From positions 413,501 through 477,500 of the forward strand of contig WPIO01000144.1 in the NCBI GenBank assembly GCA_009760855.2: DNA of 64,000 bases, read 5' to 3'. The translations under genes were made by a program, and so were the position numbers. Of the stretch, positions 10,345-62,984 are shown one piece after another (position 1 is the stretch's first letter; the number at the start of each line of letters is the position of its first letter). The notes beneath the pieces were generated by a model, which was not told the origin of the DNA, did not search any database, and worked only from the letters and a program-made list of their open reading frames with translations. The stretch is from Cristatella mucedo. Lineage: Eukaryota > Bryozoa > Phylactolaemata > Cristatellidae.

Positions 10345-11585
10345 CCTATCAAAGGTACTGGAATGAATAGTGGCCGACCAGCTAGACTGCTAGTTCTGCT
10401 GCATCCCTTGGCTGCATTTGATAAAACAAATCACAATGTCCTTCTTGAGCACCCATCAACTCGCCTGTACCTCAGTGGCACTGCACTGCAATGGTTTAGG
10501 TCTTATCTAGAATTCCGATGCAGCACGTATTGTTGATATTCGAACTTGGGTGGCATCAAACTTTCTCAGATTGAATGACAAGTCCACTAATGACCATACA
10601 ACCAACTTACTAGTTATGGGCAAACCTAGAACAGATATTCAAATGGTCGTGGCTTGCATATCTCCACTAGCATCTGCACTCAGTAAGACATCGAGTTCTT
10701 ATGTGACCTTTCACAAGATGACCACATGAGCGTTCCTGCTTAGACTTTCAGCTGCTCGGACAAGGCTAGCCCACCCAAGCCAGTCCATTGATTCATGACA
10801 TTCCAGCCAGATTTCTTCAACTTACTACTCACAGGCTTTTTTGCCTATGCAATGACAAACTTACAATTGATGCACAACTCGGCAGCTGGCCTTGTCTACG
10901 GTGAACTTTGTAATTGCCACATCCTAACATTTCTCACTAACTTGCACCAGCTGCCCATTGAGCAATGAATCGACTTGATGGTTCTGTTTTTAGGTCCTTT
11001 CATTTCCCTGTGCAGGCCAACCTGACCGAAATACACTATCATTCTTCAAATCGTAGCACCAGCACTTCTGATTTGAAGTTGGTTAGACACACAGCTAAAC
11101 AAATTGAGTCAGAAGAGCTAGTGGCAGGATGCAAAGCTTAATTATGGAGTATTTTATATAGGTAGGCCTCCCACAAGAGAATGAAGCGGCCCTAAAAGTG
11201 AGTGACATAGTCCCGAGGCCGATACACTGCATAGTGGGTAGCCAGTGCAGGTCAGTAAGGTGGTGAAACGACTTACTATTATTTTAAGTTGTTAAGCTTT
11301 GCTTAAAAAACTAACTTCAAATCTTTTGGAGACCATGCCTTGGCTTGGGATGCTCCAAATGCCTGGATCTTACTCCCGACTGACGTCATGACATCCACTG
11401 ACTTGACAATATTTAATAGGAACACAAGAGACCCACAGTTCCTCACAGCATTTGCTCAGCTTGAGTGAATTGTCCTTTAGTGGTCATGGATGCTGACACT
11501 GCGCAGGTTATCACTGAACAACTGTCATGCTTTGTTTCTATAAAATGTCGAGTGCCCAGAAAGAGTTCTTCCAGCTAAGCAAATA
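10345..11585 (+). mobile_element. LINE, old and heavily decayed copy
   Basis: Landmarks of the LINE are collinear but full of stops and deletions. They include a relic of the DLSAAFDTIDHQVLLE block near 10400, TCAATGGTTTAGGTCTTAT-like sequence near 10490, ACCAACTTACTAGTTATGGG near 10600, a relic of LQLVQNSAARLV near 10865, and a degraded hairpin with CCCAGAAAGAG near 11560. It diverges much more from the consensus than the copies at 20990 and 39420. Confidence 0.7.
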
Positions 11586-11599
11586 TCCTTGCTACAATT

Positions 11600-12470
11600 C
11601 GTGTAATAGCATTTTGTCTGAGAGAGCTGCATGACAACCACTTCGTCAAGCTACTCTCATACTCTAAAGTTTCTGATTTCTTTAACCCACAATCGGAGAG
11701 AGGTGGCGAGTAGAGCCTTAAAGCGTCCCACGGTTTGAGGCTGCGAGGGTTGAAGAGATCGCAGTGGCCAATGGCTGAGCTGTACATGCACAGGCTACGT
11801 GCTCGCCGTAACCACCAGTCCACTAATCTGAATAGTGAGATCTAATCGCTCATTCAGCCCATACATTAGCCGCTTTTGATGTCGTTCCGTAAGCCAACTC
11901 GACCATTCTGAGCAGCACAATTGCCAGAAGGCTATTGACCAGCCCTGCGGCCTACTCTAGAACGGTCGCGAAGCGCCGCCAGAGGTTCGAAATTATAGGC
12001 TAGCGGTCGCTTTTCGGTCGCATAGCGGCGGGACGTCATGGGTCATGTAAAAGCCGCGTGGCTAGTGCCGTTCACGTTATCATGAATAGCTAAGCTCAAC
12101 TGAGCTGAGCGACCGCTGTCAACGACCCCGGCAGCAAATACCAATCCACCAGATACCAGGCAAGGCAAGTTTAGACCGATACTCAGAAGGGAACGTGCCA
12201 AAAAATTGGCACGGAAAGTGCAAGGTGGCAAGCATGCGTGAGTGGTCTTCGACGAGAGAAACAGCAAATGGCAAGGGTATTAATTAGCAGCCAGCGCGTC
12301 CGCATCGCAGCACAGTCAGACGCAGCAGCCAGTCGCGGTGTGCGAGAGGAAGATTTGCTCAAACACAACACACACGTTCGCAGCACATGACCAAACTTAC
12401 ACCAGAGCAGCGGCGAAATTCTGCTGAATCGGAACAAGTGTGATAACACAAGAAGCCGGTAGCAGCAAAG
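11600..12470. other. Unassigned sequence upstream of the GC-rich island
   Basis: No coding exon was recognised. A small perfect hairpin (CGTGCCAA, AAAA, TTGGCACG) lies at about 12194-12213. GC content rises through this stretch. A 5' untranslated exon of enolase could lie here on the minus strand but cannot be identified from sequence alone. Confidence 0.35.
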
Positions 12471-12813
12471 ACCTTGACCGGAGCTGACGACCTCTAGCTA
12501 GAACGTTCCGGCCGGATCACCCGTCCGCCACGCGCCGGTGCTGTGAGCACTGTCGTAAAAACGATCGCAAACTTCAAAAATTGTATTAGCTATAATTTAT
12601 TCAAGGAAATTATGCATAATTTCTGGAGGAGCATGTAATTATTAAGTCATAAAGTGTCATTCCTAATCAGGGAAACCTGCGGGTATGAATTCAGTCTCCG
12701 CCTTTTTCCGGAAGAGAGTCGTCCGGAGCTCGCTGTTATTCCGGTATCCCGGCTATGCCCTGCAGAAGCTAAGCAGACGTTGCGGCGCGACTGCTAAACC
12801 GACGGACGAGGGA

Positions 12814-54234
<41,421 letters not shown>

Positions 54235-54638
54235 GTGAGTCATGCGGCCTTCGTTCGATGGCAGCAGTTGCTGCTCTGTGCTCGGCGATGCAGCAGTCAC
54301 ACCTTGGCCATACATAGCCATGCCATCGATAAGATAGTATTGGTCGTCGTTAGATGTTAAGGGCCTAGTTTTGAGAGCAGTGACAGAGTCGGCGAGGTTT
54401 TGCACAAGGCCTCCTTCCACACGCATCTTTGCCTGCATGAGGTCCACTCGTGCAAGGAGTCACTCGCCAGCATTTTAACCGGCAGCTTAGTAGTGCGCTT
54501 TCTTTCGTTATGTGGTTGGTGCAATACTCAGGACTAGCCTGAAATTGTCCATCGTGCTGCTGAGAATCACCTGGGTATTACTTGTTGTCGTTAGCCGTTT
54601 GCAAAAGTCAAGATGGGCGTTGCCAACTGCCGGTGACC

Positions 54639-55465
54639 TCAAAGTCTGCGCAATGCGTCTCTTTCGGGCGCGTCGTTCGTGGTCTGCAGACGCTGCACGC
54701 CGACTCGAACGTTGCCGACGGCCGCTGCCCCGTGGGCAATGGTCCGGTGCTGCTGCTGTTGGCCGTTCGATGTCGCCCCGATGTCGTTGTCAGCCGCTTC
54801 GGCTTCGCTGCCGCCATAGCTGCTGCTGCCGCCGCCACCTGCCACTGTTGGCACGGCGGCGGTGGCAGCGGAGAGGGCAGGCCGCCGCTGGTGGCGCTCG
54901 TGGATGAGCCAGTCGGACTCGAGCAGCTCGATGACACGGCGCCCGTAGAGCTCGCGAGGCGCCGCGCAGTGCACGTGCTCGCGGTGCTGCACGCTCGCCG
55001 TGCCGGCGCCGGACGAGGCGGCCGTGAGCCAGCGCTGCAGCCAGTGGAGGGCCCGGTCGCAGCGCCACGGGTTGTCGCTGAGCTGCAGCACGCGCACGGC
55101 GGGCAGGTACTGCGGGAACGTGGCGTCGAGCGTCGCCGTGCCGGTGCGCATCAGGTTGAGGTACTGGACGCTCTGCAGGGTGTATATGCGCAGGTCGTGC
55201 TGCAGCACGGCTGTCGCTATGGGCGGGCTGCCGTCGAGATCGAGGATGCGCAGCGCCCGAGTGCCACGTAGCAGAGGCGAATCGACCGCCGTCGGTGAGC
55301 GTATGCGGCCTGCGAACGGACGAAGGTTGCACACGTTGGCAAATGGTGCCCTTAGGAGCTAGTAGAAATGGCGCCAGCCGCAAGCAAGGTAAACGAGCAC
55401 TGGCAAGGCGGCCCAGAAGGCAGCAATGTTGATAGGTCTAAGGCGTAACTCGGCGTCCGTGAGAT
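54639..55465 (-). CDS. LRR protein exon 2, with in-frame TAG
   Basis: The acceptor is tcctctccactgcag; the first two bases (AT) complete a codon with the T left by exon 1. 34 codons run from LTDAELRLRP through AAFWAALPVLVYL to GWRHFY. Then comes TAG (55361-55359), and the same frame continues LLRAPFANVCNLRPFAGR to the stop at 54639. Placing the repeat consensus on the sequence puts L, L, C, F, L, F and V at positions 1, 4, 6, 11, 14, 19 and 22 with the TAG at variable position 13. Confidence 0.75.
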
Positions 55466-55772
55466 CTGCAGTGGAGAGGACTTCCAAAAAGCCGCTTCGT
55501 TTTCCTACTGGGAGCTGATTCAGGTGAGCTCAAGGTCTGGTTGCACCTATGGTTGCATCTCATCTAATAGACTATGTGCCCAGCGATGTTCCTTAAGCAT
55601 CTGAAATCGGGACTCATCACTAAATGTGCATCTACGTGTTCACGCTCACTGGGGCACATATTGTCTCTTGGTTTTGATTTAAATTTGGGGTATCGACTTG
55701 ATGTTGTGTCTGAGGCAGTTGGTATTGCTTGGGCCCCAGCGGACACAGAGGCCGGGGGAGAGAGAGTTGCAG

Positions 55773-55852
<80 letters not shown>

Positions 55853-58119
55853 TCAGTCTGTATGTCATGTGCATATCATGTCATCATATGCATGTATGTA
55901 TGTATGCCTTATGTACTTCTCATCGGTAGCCATGCTATATCAAGCTGCCAATGCGAGTAATAGCCGTGGTGCTTTTGAAATCTGTTTAAGTGTGAGGTTT
56001 TGCTGAGTGGCAGGCTCTCTGAAATCTCTCACCAAGATAAGGTCTAAGCAACTGCAGTGCAGTACCACTGACGCTCTCGAGTTGGTGGGCGCTCACATAA
56101 GACTTGATGGTCAACGATATCAAAAGCTGCCGAGAAGTCCAGCCGAACTAAAGTAAGCAAAGTAGCAATTAGCTAATTCCACAACGTCATTTATACAGAG
56201 TCAGAGGAGTCTTGCTGCATGTCACCACTCTGTGCAGCATAGCTATGATAAAGGATTGCCTGCTGAGGGACTCGAGCCCACGGCCTGGGTATAAAGAGTG
56301 ATGACCATTCCCCCTGGCCTCAAGAGATACTCTACAAAAGTCAGTCTTCTCAGAAAGGTCGTTCTGCTTAGAAAGAGACCCAGTTCTCTTAAGGTGCTAT
56401 ACAAGCCAAGTATTATCATCACGCATGCAGGTGATCAATCAACTTTACGCGCACATTCCTAGAGACCGCATCCAAACGGCGTCGGCACACGCCCACTCAC
56501 TCTCACGACCACTTTCAAATGCACTGTGGCGCAAGCACTCTGAAGCACGCGAGCACAACCGCGCGCAGCACGCGCGCAAACGTGGTGAGCGCAAGCCAGC
56601 CAGGAGTCGGGCTTCAGTCTAGCGTCGCTAGCGGCGGTGGCGGCGGCGGCAGCGCCTTCATCGAAGCTCTCCACTCACACAGTCGCAGACTGTCCAGGCT
56701 GGCCAGCGACTGGAACACGCCGTAGGGCAGCTCCTGCAGCGGGTTGTCGGACAGGTCGAGGCTCATCAGGCGGCTGAGGTTGGCGAACAGGCGCGGCGGC
56801 ACGTGGGCGATGAAGTTACGATCGAGCGTGAGCAAGCGCAGCCGCGTCAGGTTGGCGAACGTCGCCGGATGGAGGCGCCGCAGCGCGTTGCTAGACAGCC
56901 CAAGCTCCTGCAAGCGGCCGTTTCGAGCGAATGTCGACCGGTCCAGCATCTCGATGGCGTTGTGCTCGAGGCGAAGCGTGATGAGCGACTCGGGCCAGGC
57001 GGCAGCTGGCAGCTCAACCAGTCGGTTGGAGGCTAGCAGCAGGCGCTCGAGGCGCACCGCACCTCGGAACGCCTTGGGGTCGATGGTGTGCAGCGAGTTG
57101 TAGCTCAGATCGAGGCTCGAAAGCGACGCCAGGCGCCCGAAGTGGCTGCGGCGCACGACCCGGATGTGGTTTTCAGCCAGGTTGAGATCGGCTAGCGAGC
57201 GAGGCAGGCCATCCGGCACAGCGATCAGGCAGCAGTTGCGCATGGCCAGCTGGCGCAAGTAGGGGCTGCGAATGGCTAGCCGCAGGGCGCCTTTCCGATC
57301 GCTGTCGCTTCCCTCAGTGCTTGCTCTGCCCCCAGCGATGTCGTTGCCTAGCTCGCTCAGCGGATTGTGGCTGAGCAGCAGGTGCGTAACGACGCGCAGG
57401 CGCGAGAACGTGTCACCGGCGATCGCCAGCAGGGCGTTGCCGGTCAGGTCAAGGTAGCGCAGGCTTCGAGCGACGTCGGCGAACGTCGACGGGTCGACGC
57501 TGGCGATGCGGTTGTTGTGCAGACTCAGCGTGCGCAGCCGGGTCAGGCCGCCAAGCGCGCCGTCGACCGACGACAGATTGTTGTGCGCCAAGTTGAGATG
57601 GACCAGGTGCCGCAGCGGCGCCAGGACGCCGGGCGGCACGGACGCCAGGCGATTGAGGCTGAGGTCGAGCAGAACGAGCCGGCGGGTGTGGCGGAACGCG
57701 CCCGTCGCGAGCCGCTCGATTCTGTTGGCCGACAGCAGGAGACGCTGAAGGTTGGCGAAGCCCTCCAGCGTGGTGCGGTCGAGCTCGACGAGAGCGTTCT
57801 CCATGAAGTTGATGAACGTGACGTCCTTGCGCAGGTCTCGAGGCAGCTCGCTGTAGCCCAGGCCTGCGCAGAACGCGCTGCCGTCGGCGCAGGGGCAGAG
57901 GCGGCTGCAAGCGTCGCGCCCAGCAGCACCAGCCGCTGCCGCCGAAGCTCCGGGCCGCCCGTGAAGCCTCGCTGGTGGCCCGGCGACGGCTGCTGTTGCT
58001 GCCCTGGCCGCCGGACCGATGGGGATCGAGGCGGCTAGGGTCAAGGTCAGCCACAGAAGAGTCCCGGCGTTGGTGCTGGGCACTACCGAGATGGAAGTCG
58101 AGCGACGAGCCATAGTCAT
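54639..58119 (-). CDS. Secreted or surface leucine-rich-repeat protein, nested in ACAP intron 10
   Basis: Two exons are visible. Exon 1 (58119-56679) codes for 480 residues: a hydrophobic signal segment (about residues 19-35, TLLWLTLTLAASIPIG), an N-terminal cap with CSRLCPCADGSAFC, and about 16 repeats of the LxxLxLxxNxL type such as LVHLNLAHNNLSSVDGALGG. It ends LDSLRL plus one base before gtgagt. Exon 2 (55465-54639) keeps phase and adds about three repeats, the C-terminal cap (NPWRCDRALHWLQRWL ... HVHCAAP), and a low-complexity Ala/Gly/Ser/Gln tail without a membrane helix. An in-frame TAG at 55361-55359 interrupts exon 2. Extracellular LRR proteins usually serve adhesion or recognition; no specific orthologue is claimed. 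Further 3' exons, for example with a membrane anchor, cannot be excluded. Codon use is strongly GC-biased, unlike the flanking introns. Confidence 0.85.
55770..55849. repeat. GA microsatellite in the LRR-gene intron
   Basis: About 36 GA units after GGGGAGAGAGAGTTGCAGGG. Confidence 0.96.
56040..56240 (-). mobile_element. LINE fragment
   Basis: AGTGCAGTACCACTGACGCT, ACGATATCAAAAGCTGCCGA and GAAGTCCAGC match the minus strand of the RT block (LLDLSAAFD.ID...LSSRLG), as at 1-140. It is inside the LRR-gene intron. Confidence 0.65.
56250..56325 (-). mobile_element. tRNA-like SINE fragment
   Basis: GGATTGCCTGCTGAGGGACT followed by CGAGCCCACGGCCTGGG: a minus-strand B box (GGCTCGAGTCC). Family uncertain. 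Confidence 0.35.
56345..56412 (+). mobile_element. Solo LINE/SINE2-type tail
   Basis: TCTGCTTAGAAAGAGACCCA, GTTCTCTTAAGGTGCTATAC, then ATTATC. Inside the LRR-gene intron. Confidence 0.6.
56679..58119 (-). CDS. LRR protein exon 1
   Basis: The start MTMARRSTSISVVP at 58119 was chosen because a signal peptide follows directly; the frame stays open upstream to 58485, so an earlier start is possible. The frame runs without a break to the donor gtgagt (56678-56673); past it, the reading hits a stop at about 56614 after a poly-proline stretch that is intron. The island between repeats 7 and 8 (ASTEGSDSDRKGALR) is a non-repeat insertion. Confidence 0.9.
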
Positions 58120-58286
58120 TGTGTGTCGCCAGTCAGTCCTACTAACGATCGCGATAAAGTATTGCAAACTTTGAGCACATGTAAAGCAAAATCCGAGCCG
58201 TGACAAAGGCATGCGGCAGCAGTGGACTTTTCGAGCTGCTGTGGAAACAAGTCGTGTGGTCCGGAGAGCAGCAGCCTGTGAAGCCG

Positions 58287-58334
58287 CACGTGCCAGCTCA
58301 GCTCTGCCGGCTTGCAGAGCTGAGCTGGCACGTG
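58287..58334. repeat. Perfect inverted repeat, 21-base arms and 6-base loop
   Basis: The left arm 58287-58307 begins CACGTGCCAGCTCAGC, the loop is CGGCTT, and the right arm 58314-58334 ends GCTGAGCTGGCACGTG. No mismatch. It lies about 170 bases upstream of the LRR start codon. Confidence 0.98.
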
Positions 58335-58499
58335 AGGGCGGATGTGTGCTCGGTTTGAATGAGGCGGTAAGCCTGCAGGCGGTAGGACCTATTACAATCT
58401 GCCTAGCGCCCGGCTGTTTTGCGTCTGCTTCCGTTTGCCTCCACCGGGCATGTGCTTGCAACGTTTGCAACATGCTCCCCGGCAAAAAGTTGGTTGCCA

Positions 58500-61390
58500 G
58501 CCGCTGTTTAGTTCTTAGCTGGTGTCCTGCTTGGCTAGTTTTTCGGTAGCCACACGAGCGATGTAATGTGCTGCTAGAGAGCAGCAGGAAACTGACTTGG
58601 GATCGAGCTCAAGGGCTGGTTACTTTTTTACTTAAACTACTAGCAAATAAATAACTACTAAGAAAAAGCTAGTATTATGAGCTGGTCCAGCAGCCCACAT
58701 GGCTCAACTGAGGAACTTGATTCAGCGTTGTTTCCTGTTGGGGCTGAGTTCTTTACTGAGCCGGTGCCATCAGGCAAACTGACTGTGAAGTTTTCTGCAT
58801 GTAGTAAAGAGGAGAGATGGCAACTAAGTGTCTGAGCATCGTTGGTTACTTAATCTGGCCCGAGAAAAGACGAGTAGATCTAATGCTTGAAACAGAAAAG
58901 GCCGTAGGCAAGAATGTCGGCCCTCTAGTTTGGGCCACTGATGCATTTCACTCACCACGAATGCACCGGTCGTTCGTGCTGTCTAGCATTCCGGCATGCA
59001 GAGAGCCTCTTCATCAGAGGCGCCCCACCGGCAGGCCGACGCTGCTCGTGGAGCAATTTTCATCTTTCTTGAAGCCGATCGCGAGAAAGAGATGCAATCT
59101 CCTAGATGCTGTTCATTCACTAACGGTCCCCGGATAGACCTGAGAATCATCGATCTGGCTCTAGCGTAATCTAAACTTTCGTGACGGCCCGACTCACAGC
59201 ATCGTCTCTTGTCGATGGGGTAAAAGGCTGCTGTGGCCTCCATTGTTTACAGTAAATGCCATCCACCGGTTTTGCCCGACCGAGCCCTAGTGGCTTTTGA
59301 ACGACTTCCTGCTACAGACGAAGGCCCTCGAAGGCATCAGCTGTTGCTATTGCTATGCTCTGCTATTGCAAAAATGAGCTGCTAGCGAGCTGTCTCTCCT
59401 CCATTCAGCAGAGATGTGCACATGCTCGAATGCTCTGTCAGACACGTCTGCGTCCTTCTGTGGGCAGCCGGCGTTGGCGCGACTGGGCATGCTTCGATGG
59501 CCCTCTGAGGATTTAAGTCACCGTGCAACTCGGCTCATCGTCCTTGCTTTTTTTGTGTGAGCTTGCCTGACTATCGGGTGCATGGCATCATGGAGACAGC
59601 AGCCCTGCAATCATTATTAGCTTCCAACACCTCACCATAGTCCCGATTCCCTATTCCTATACTCATCCACGTACACCAAGACTCACAAAGTCTAGCAGTT
59701 GTGGCTTTTTCCCTACAAACAATTGGGCTGCACCCGCCGGTGTCTGACTTTGCATGTGTAGAGCTAGAGTGTCCACTGCGCTTGTGGAGGTTAAGTGCAT
59801 ATCAAGTGCTACTGCATTTCTGCACGGTTCCTGCTGCTGCATGCTGAGCAGGCTACAATCCAGGCAGCAAGCAACCCAAGCAGCACCGAGTGCCCCGGGT
59901 CCCAGCCCCTCACTGGTTTATTTACTACTCAGTAGTAATTTAGACCCCGGACAATGGTGGCTTCTTTCACATTGACTTATTGTGTGAGTTGGCTTGGTGT
60001 TAGCAGGGCTTATTGTACATGGGGTTGGTGTTAGCCTAGCTTATGGCAGATGCTGCATTAGCTTTTAATGGGTCTGCCAGTGTGCTGCCCCCAGGTGACC
60101 AGATCTGCTCGGCTGCTTCCATGTTAGTGTTCTGGTTGTGTACACGGCAATGTGGGTACAAGCTGCAGCTCGTGCGGATGAGTGGCCGAAGCTGCATAGC
60201 TGGCATTCTAATTGCATGCACTTCGTGGACATTCACACTGACCTGAAAGGCAAATCGCATTCCCCCTGCTTAGCCAGCCATCCATCTTAGGCCTTAGCAC
60301 GAGTTTCCCTGCTGCTGACTGTTTCCTAATAGGTCACAAGCAGTGGGGATGCTCGTGACCACTGTTTTTCACTAGGCCTGCATCTAGCATCCTGTCCTTG
60401 TCTTTGGTGCAAATGCATTATTTGGAAGCTCTCGGGTGAGCAAACGTGGCTTTGTGCTCTCGTGTAGCCTTTCTGGCTAGCTAGGTGTCTGGCTAGCCCC
60501 ACCTGAGGCTGAGGCTGCTGCTGCTGCCCTTGATCGATCGACCTGCAGTGTTTATGCTAACCTCTTGCTTCAGTGTTCCAACTGCCACCAGGTACTTACT
60601 GCACTGGCTAGTCACGTGCCAAGCAGCAGGCAGCTTCTCCAGCCACTCACACAGAGAAAGCCATTGTCAAAGCAGATGGCCCTGGCTTTCTGCATTGATC
60701 TGATGCCGGCTTGGTAGGCCCTTTGCTGTCACCGTTACTCTGGCTGCAATCTTTGGCACGGTTGAGCTCCAGGGATGGAATTGATCGGAGGGCAGTAGCT
60801 GTGGCAGATAAAGCCACTGGCGGTTTACCGAAGTGCCCAGGTGTGCCTTCTGCTGTGGCTGCTCTTGCCACTCATTGCATTGCAGCATCTCTCGGCTTTA
60901 TGAAGGAATAACGGTGTTTAAAAAGCGCATCATATCTGCGAAGGCCTATCACGACTACTGACTTTGGTGCTTAACTTTTAAGCTTGATTAGAAAGGCATG
61001 TCGATTTTCATCATGACTGTGTCATCGCCTGCTTTTCTCCTACTACTGCAGCTACCTGTGTCACTTGACTTGTCGGTCTTAGCCCAACAGCTGGTAAGAT
61101 GCTACACGACGATGTAAAATTGAAGCTGTCGAATCAGTTAGCCTTAACAAGAAACTATTTAAGGATCAGAATGTTGTTAGGAGATGCCCTGCCAGCCACC
61201 AATGAAAGCTTTCATGTCGAGAGTACGTTTCGAGCGTTAGCAGGCAGGTTTCCTGGCCTGTCTGCCTCAGTGCAGAGTCATTAGCTGTGGGTTGCATCCC
61301 GACGTCTTTTGCAAAGCAGTGGTCTGACGAGTATCCAGGTATTGAATCAGATTTAAAAGAGGTCACCTGGATTTTTGGGATAGCAAAGCA
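58500..61390. other. No gene recognised; ACAP intron 10 continues
   Basis: I searched the plus strand for the ACAP PH-domain exon (a segment like GYLFKR ... W.RRWF) and did not find it. No main-family LINE or SINE copy was noticed, unlike the region left of 57 kb. Confidence 0.45.
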
Positions 61391-62100
61391 TATACCCTGC
61401 TTCAGCAGCAGTAGCAACTGCAACTACAGCTGCTGCTGAAGTGAGGGGGACTTGGTTGGTGTGGAACTGACAGCAGCACTATCTGCAGGCGGCAGCAGCA
61501 CTTGCTACTGCTGCCGCTTCGGCTTGCACGGCCGACTGTTGACTGACAGCGGATCCAGTATACCATGTGCATATTAGCCCTCGAGCTGCTGCCAAACGGT
61601 ACTAGCTTGTGGCTAGCAGGCTTTCTCGAGTGTGACGCGACACCCCTCCCCACTATCAGCCCACACATTTTGGCAGCAGAGCAGCAGTAGGGGTACAGCC
61701 GTAACGTTACAACAGCAGCAGCAGTAGTAATGGGACTGCAGCACGAGTAGCAGCACTAGTGCAGCAGCAGCAGAGGTGCAGAAGCAGCCGCAGAAGTGCA
61801 GAAGCAGTAGCAGAAGTGCAGAAGCTGGTGAAGTGCAGAAGCAACAGCACTAGTGCAGCAGCAGCTGTAGTAGAACAGCAGCCGCAGTACTCTGGCAGCA
61901 GTGCTAGTGCAGCACTAGCAGCGAAGAAGCAGCTGTATTAGAGCAGCAGCTGTAGTAGTACATCAGCAGCAGCACTAGTACAGCAGCAGCAGAGGTGCAG
62001 AGGTGTAGAAGTGCAGCAGCAGCTGTATTAGTACATCAATAGTAGCAGCAGCAGTACTAGTGCAGCTGTAGCTGCAGTAGAACAGCAGAAACTGGAGGCT
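61380..62100. repeat. AGC/GCA-rich degenerate tandem region
   Basis: GCAGCAGCAGTAGTA-like sequence with a recurring AGTGCAGAAGCAG unit, densest at 61700-62090. CTAGTGCAGCAGCAGC recurs several times. It has no stable reading frame. Confidence 0.85.
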
Positions 62101-62467
62101 GGCTGTAGTTTACGGTGCTGTAGCTTCTGCACAGCGATCTAATTTTCTGCTTTATCCATCTGTGCAGTGACATTCAATTGAGGCTGTTGTGCTATTCAAG
62201 CCCCGGACCAAATGCATCAGGATTATGCACAATAACCAGATATGTGCTCGTGAGCGAGTGGAGCGTTTGGGTTGGCACTATCCTACTGTAAATGTCTTCG
62301 TTTTCCCCACCGTCTTGACAACTGATTGAGTGTTTGGCTTCTGAAGCAAAGGTAGCGTAGGCGCCTGCCCGAAGCAGCTGTTCAAGTGGTGTGAGGTGCG
62401 ACGGCTGCGGTGCTAACGCATGCCAGACCCAGAGAGCCCGGGTTTGGGCTGGGTGGGTGGTAGAGGT

Positions 62468-62984
<517 letters not shown>

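Noticed and set aside
54582-55362. Long plus-strand open frames opposite the LRR exon 2
   Set aside because: Shadows caused by GC-rich codon use; the minus strand has the LRR and cap motifs.
55362-55465. Reading AAFWAALPVLVYLACGW as a membrane anchor with TAG as the true end of the LRR protein
   Set aside because: Not fully excluded, but the residues fit repeat spacing across the TAG and the same frame continues into a C-terminal LRR cap, so a broken repeat is the better reading.
57367-58038. Plus-strand and alternative minus-strand frames over LRR exon 1
   Set aside because: No repeat or cysteine-cap motifs; the minus frame with regular leucine spacing explains the openness.
58817-59137. 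Possible start of the ACAP PH domain (IVGYLIWPEKRR)
   Set aside because: Only a few residues fit, the aromatic/arginine motif that should follow is missing, and there is no good acceptor in phase.
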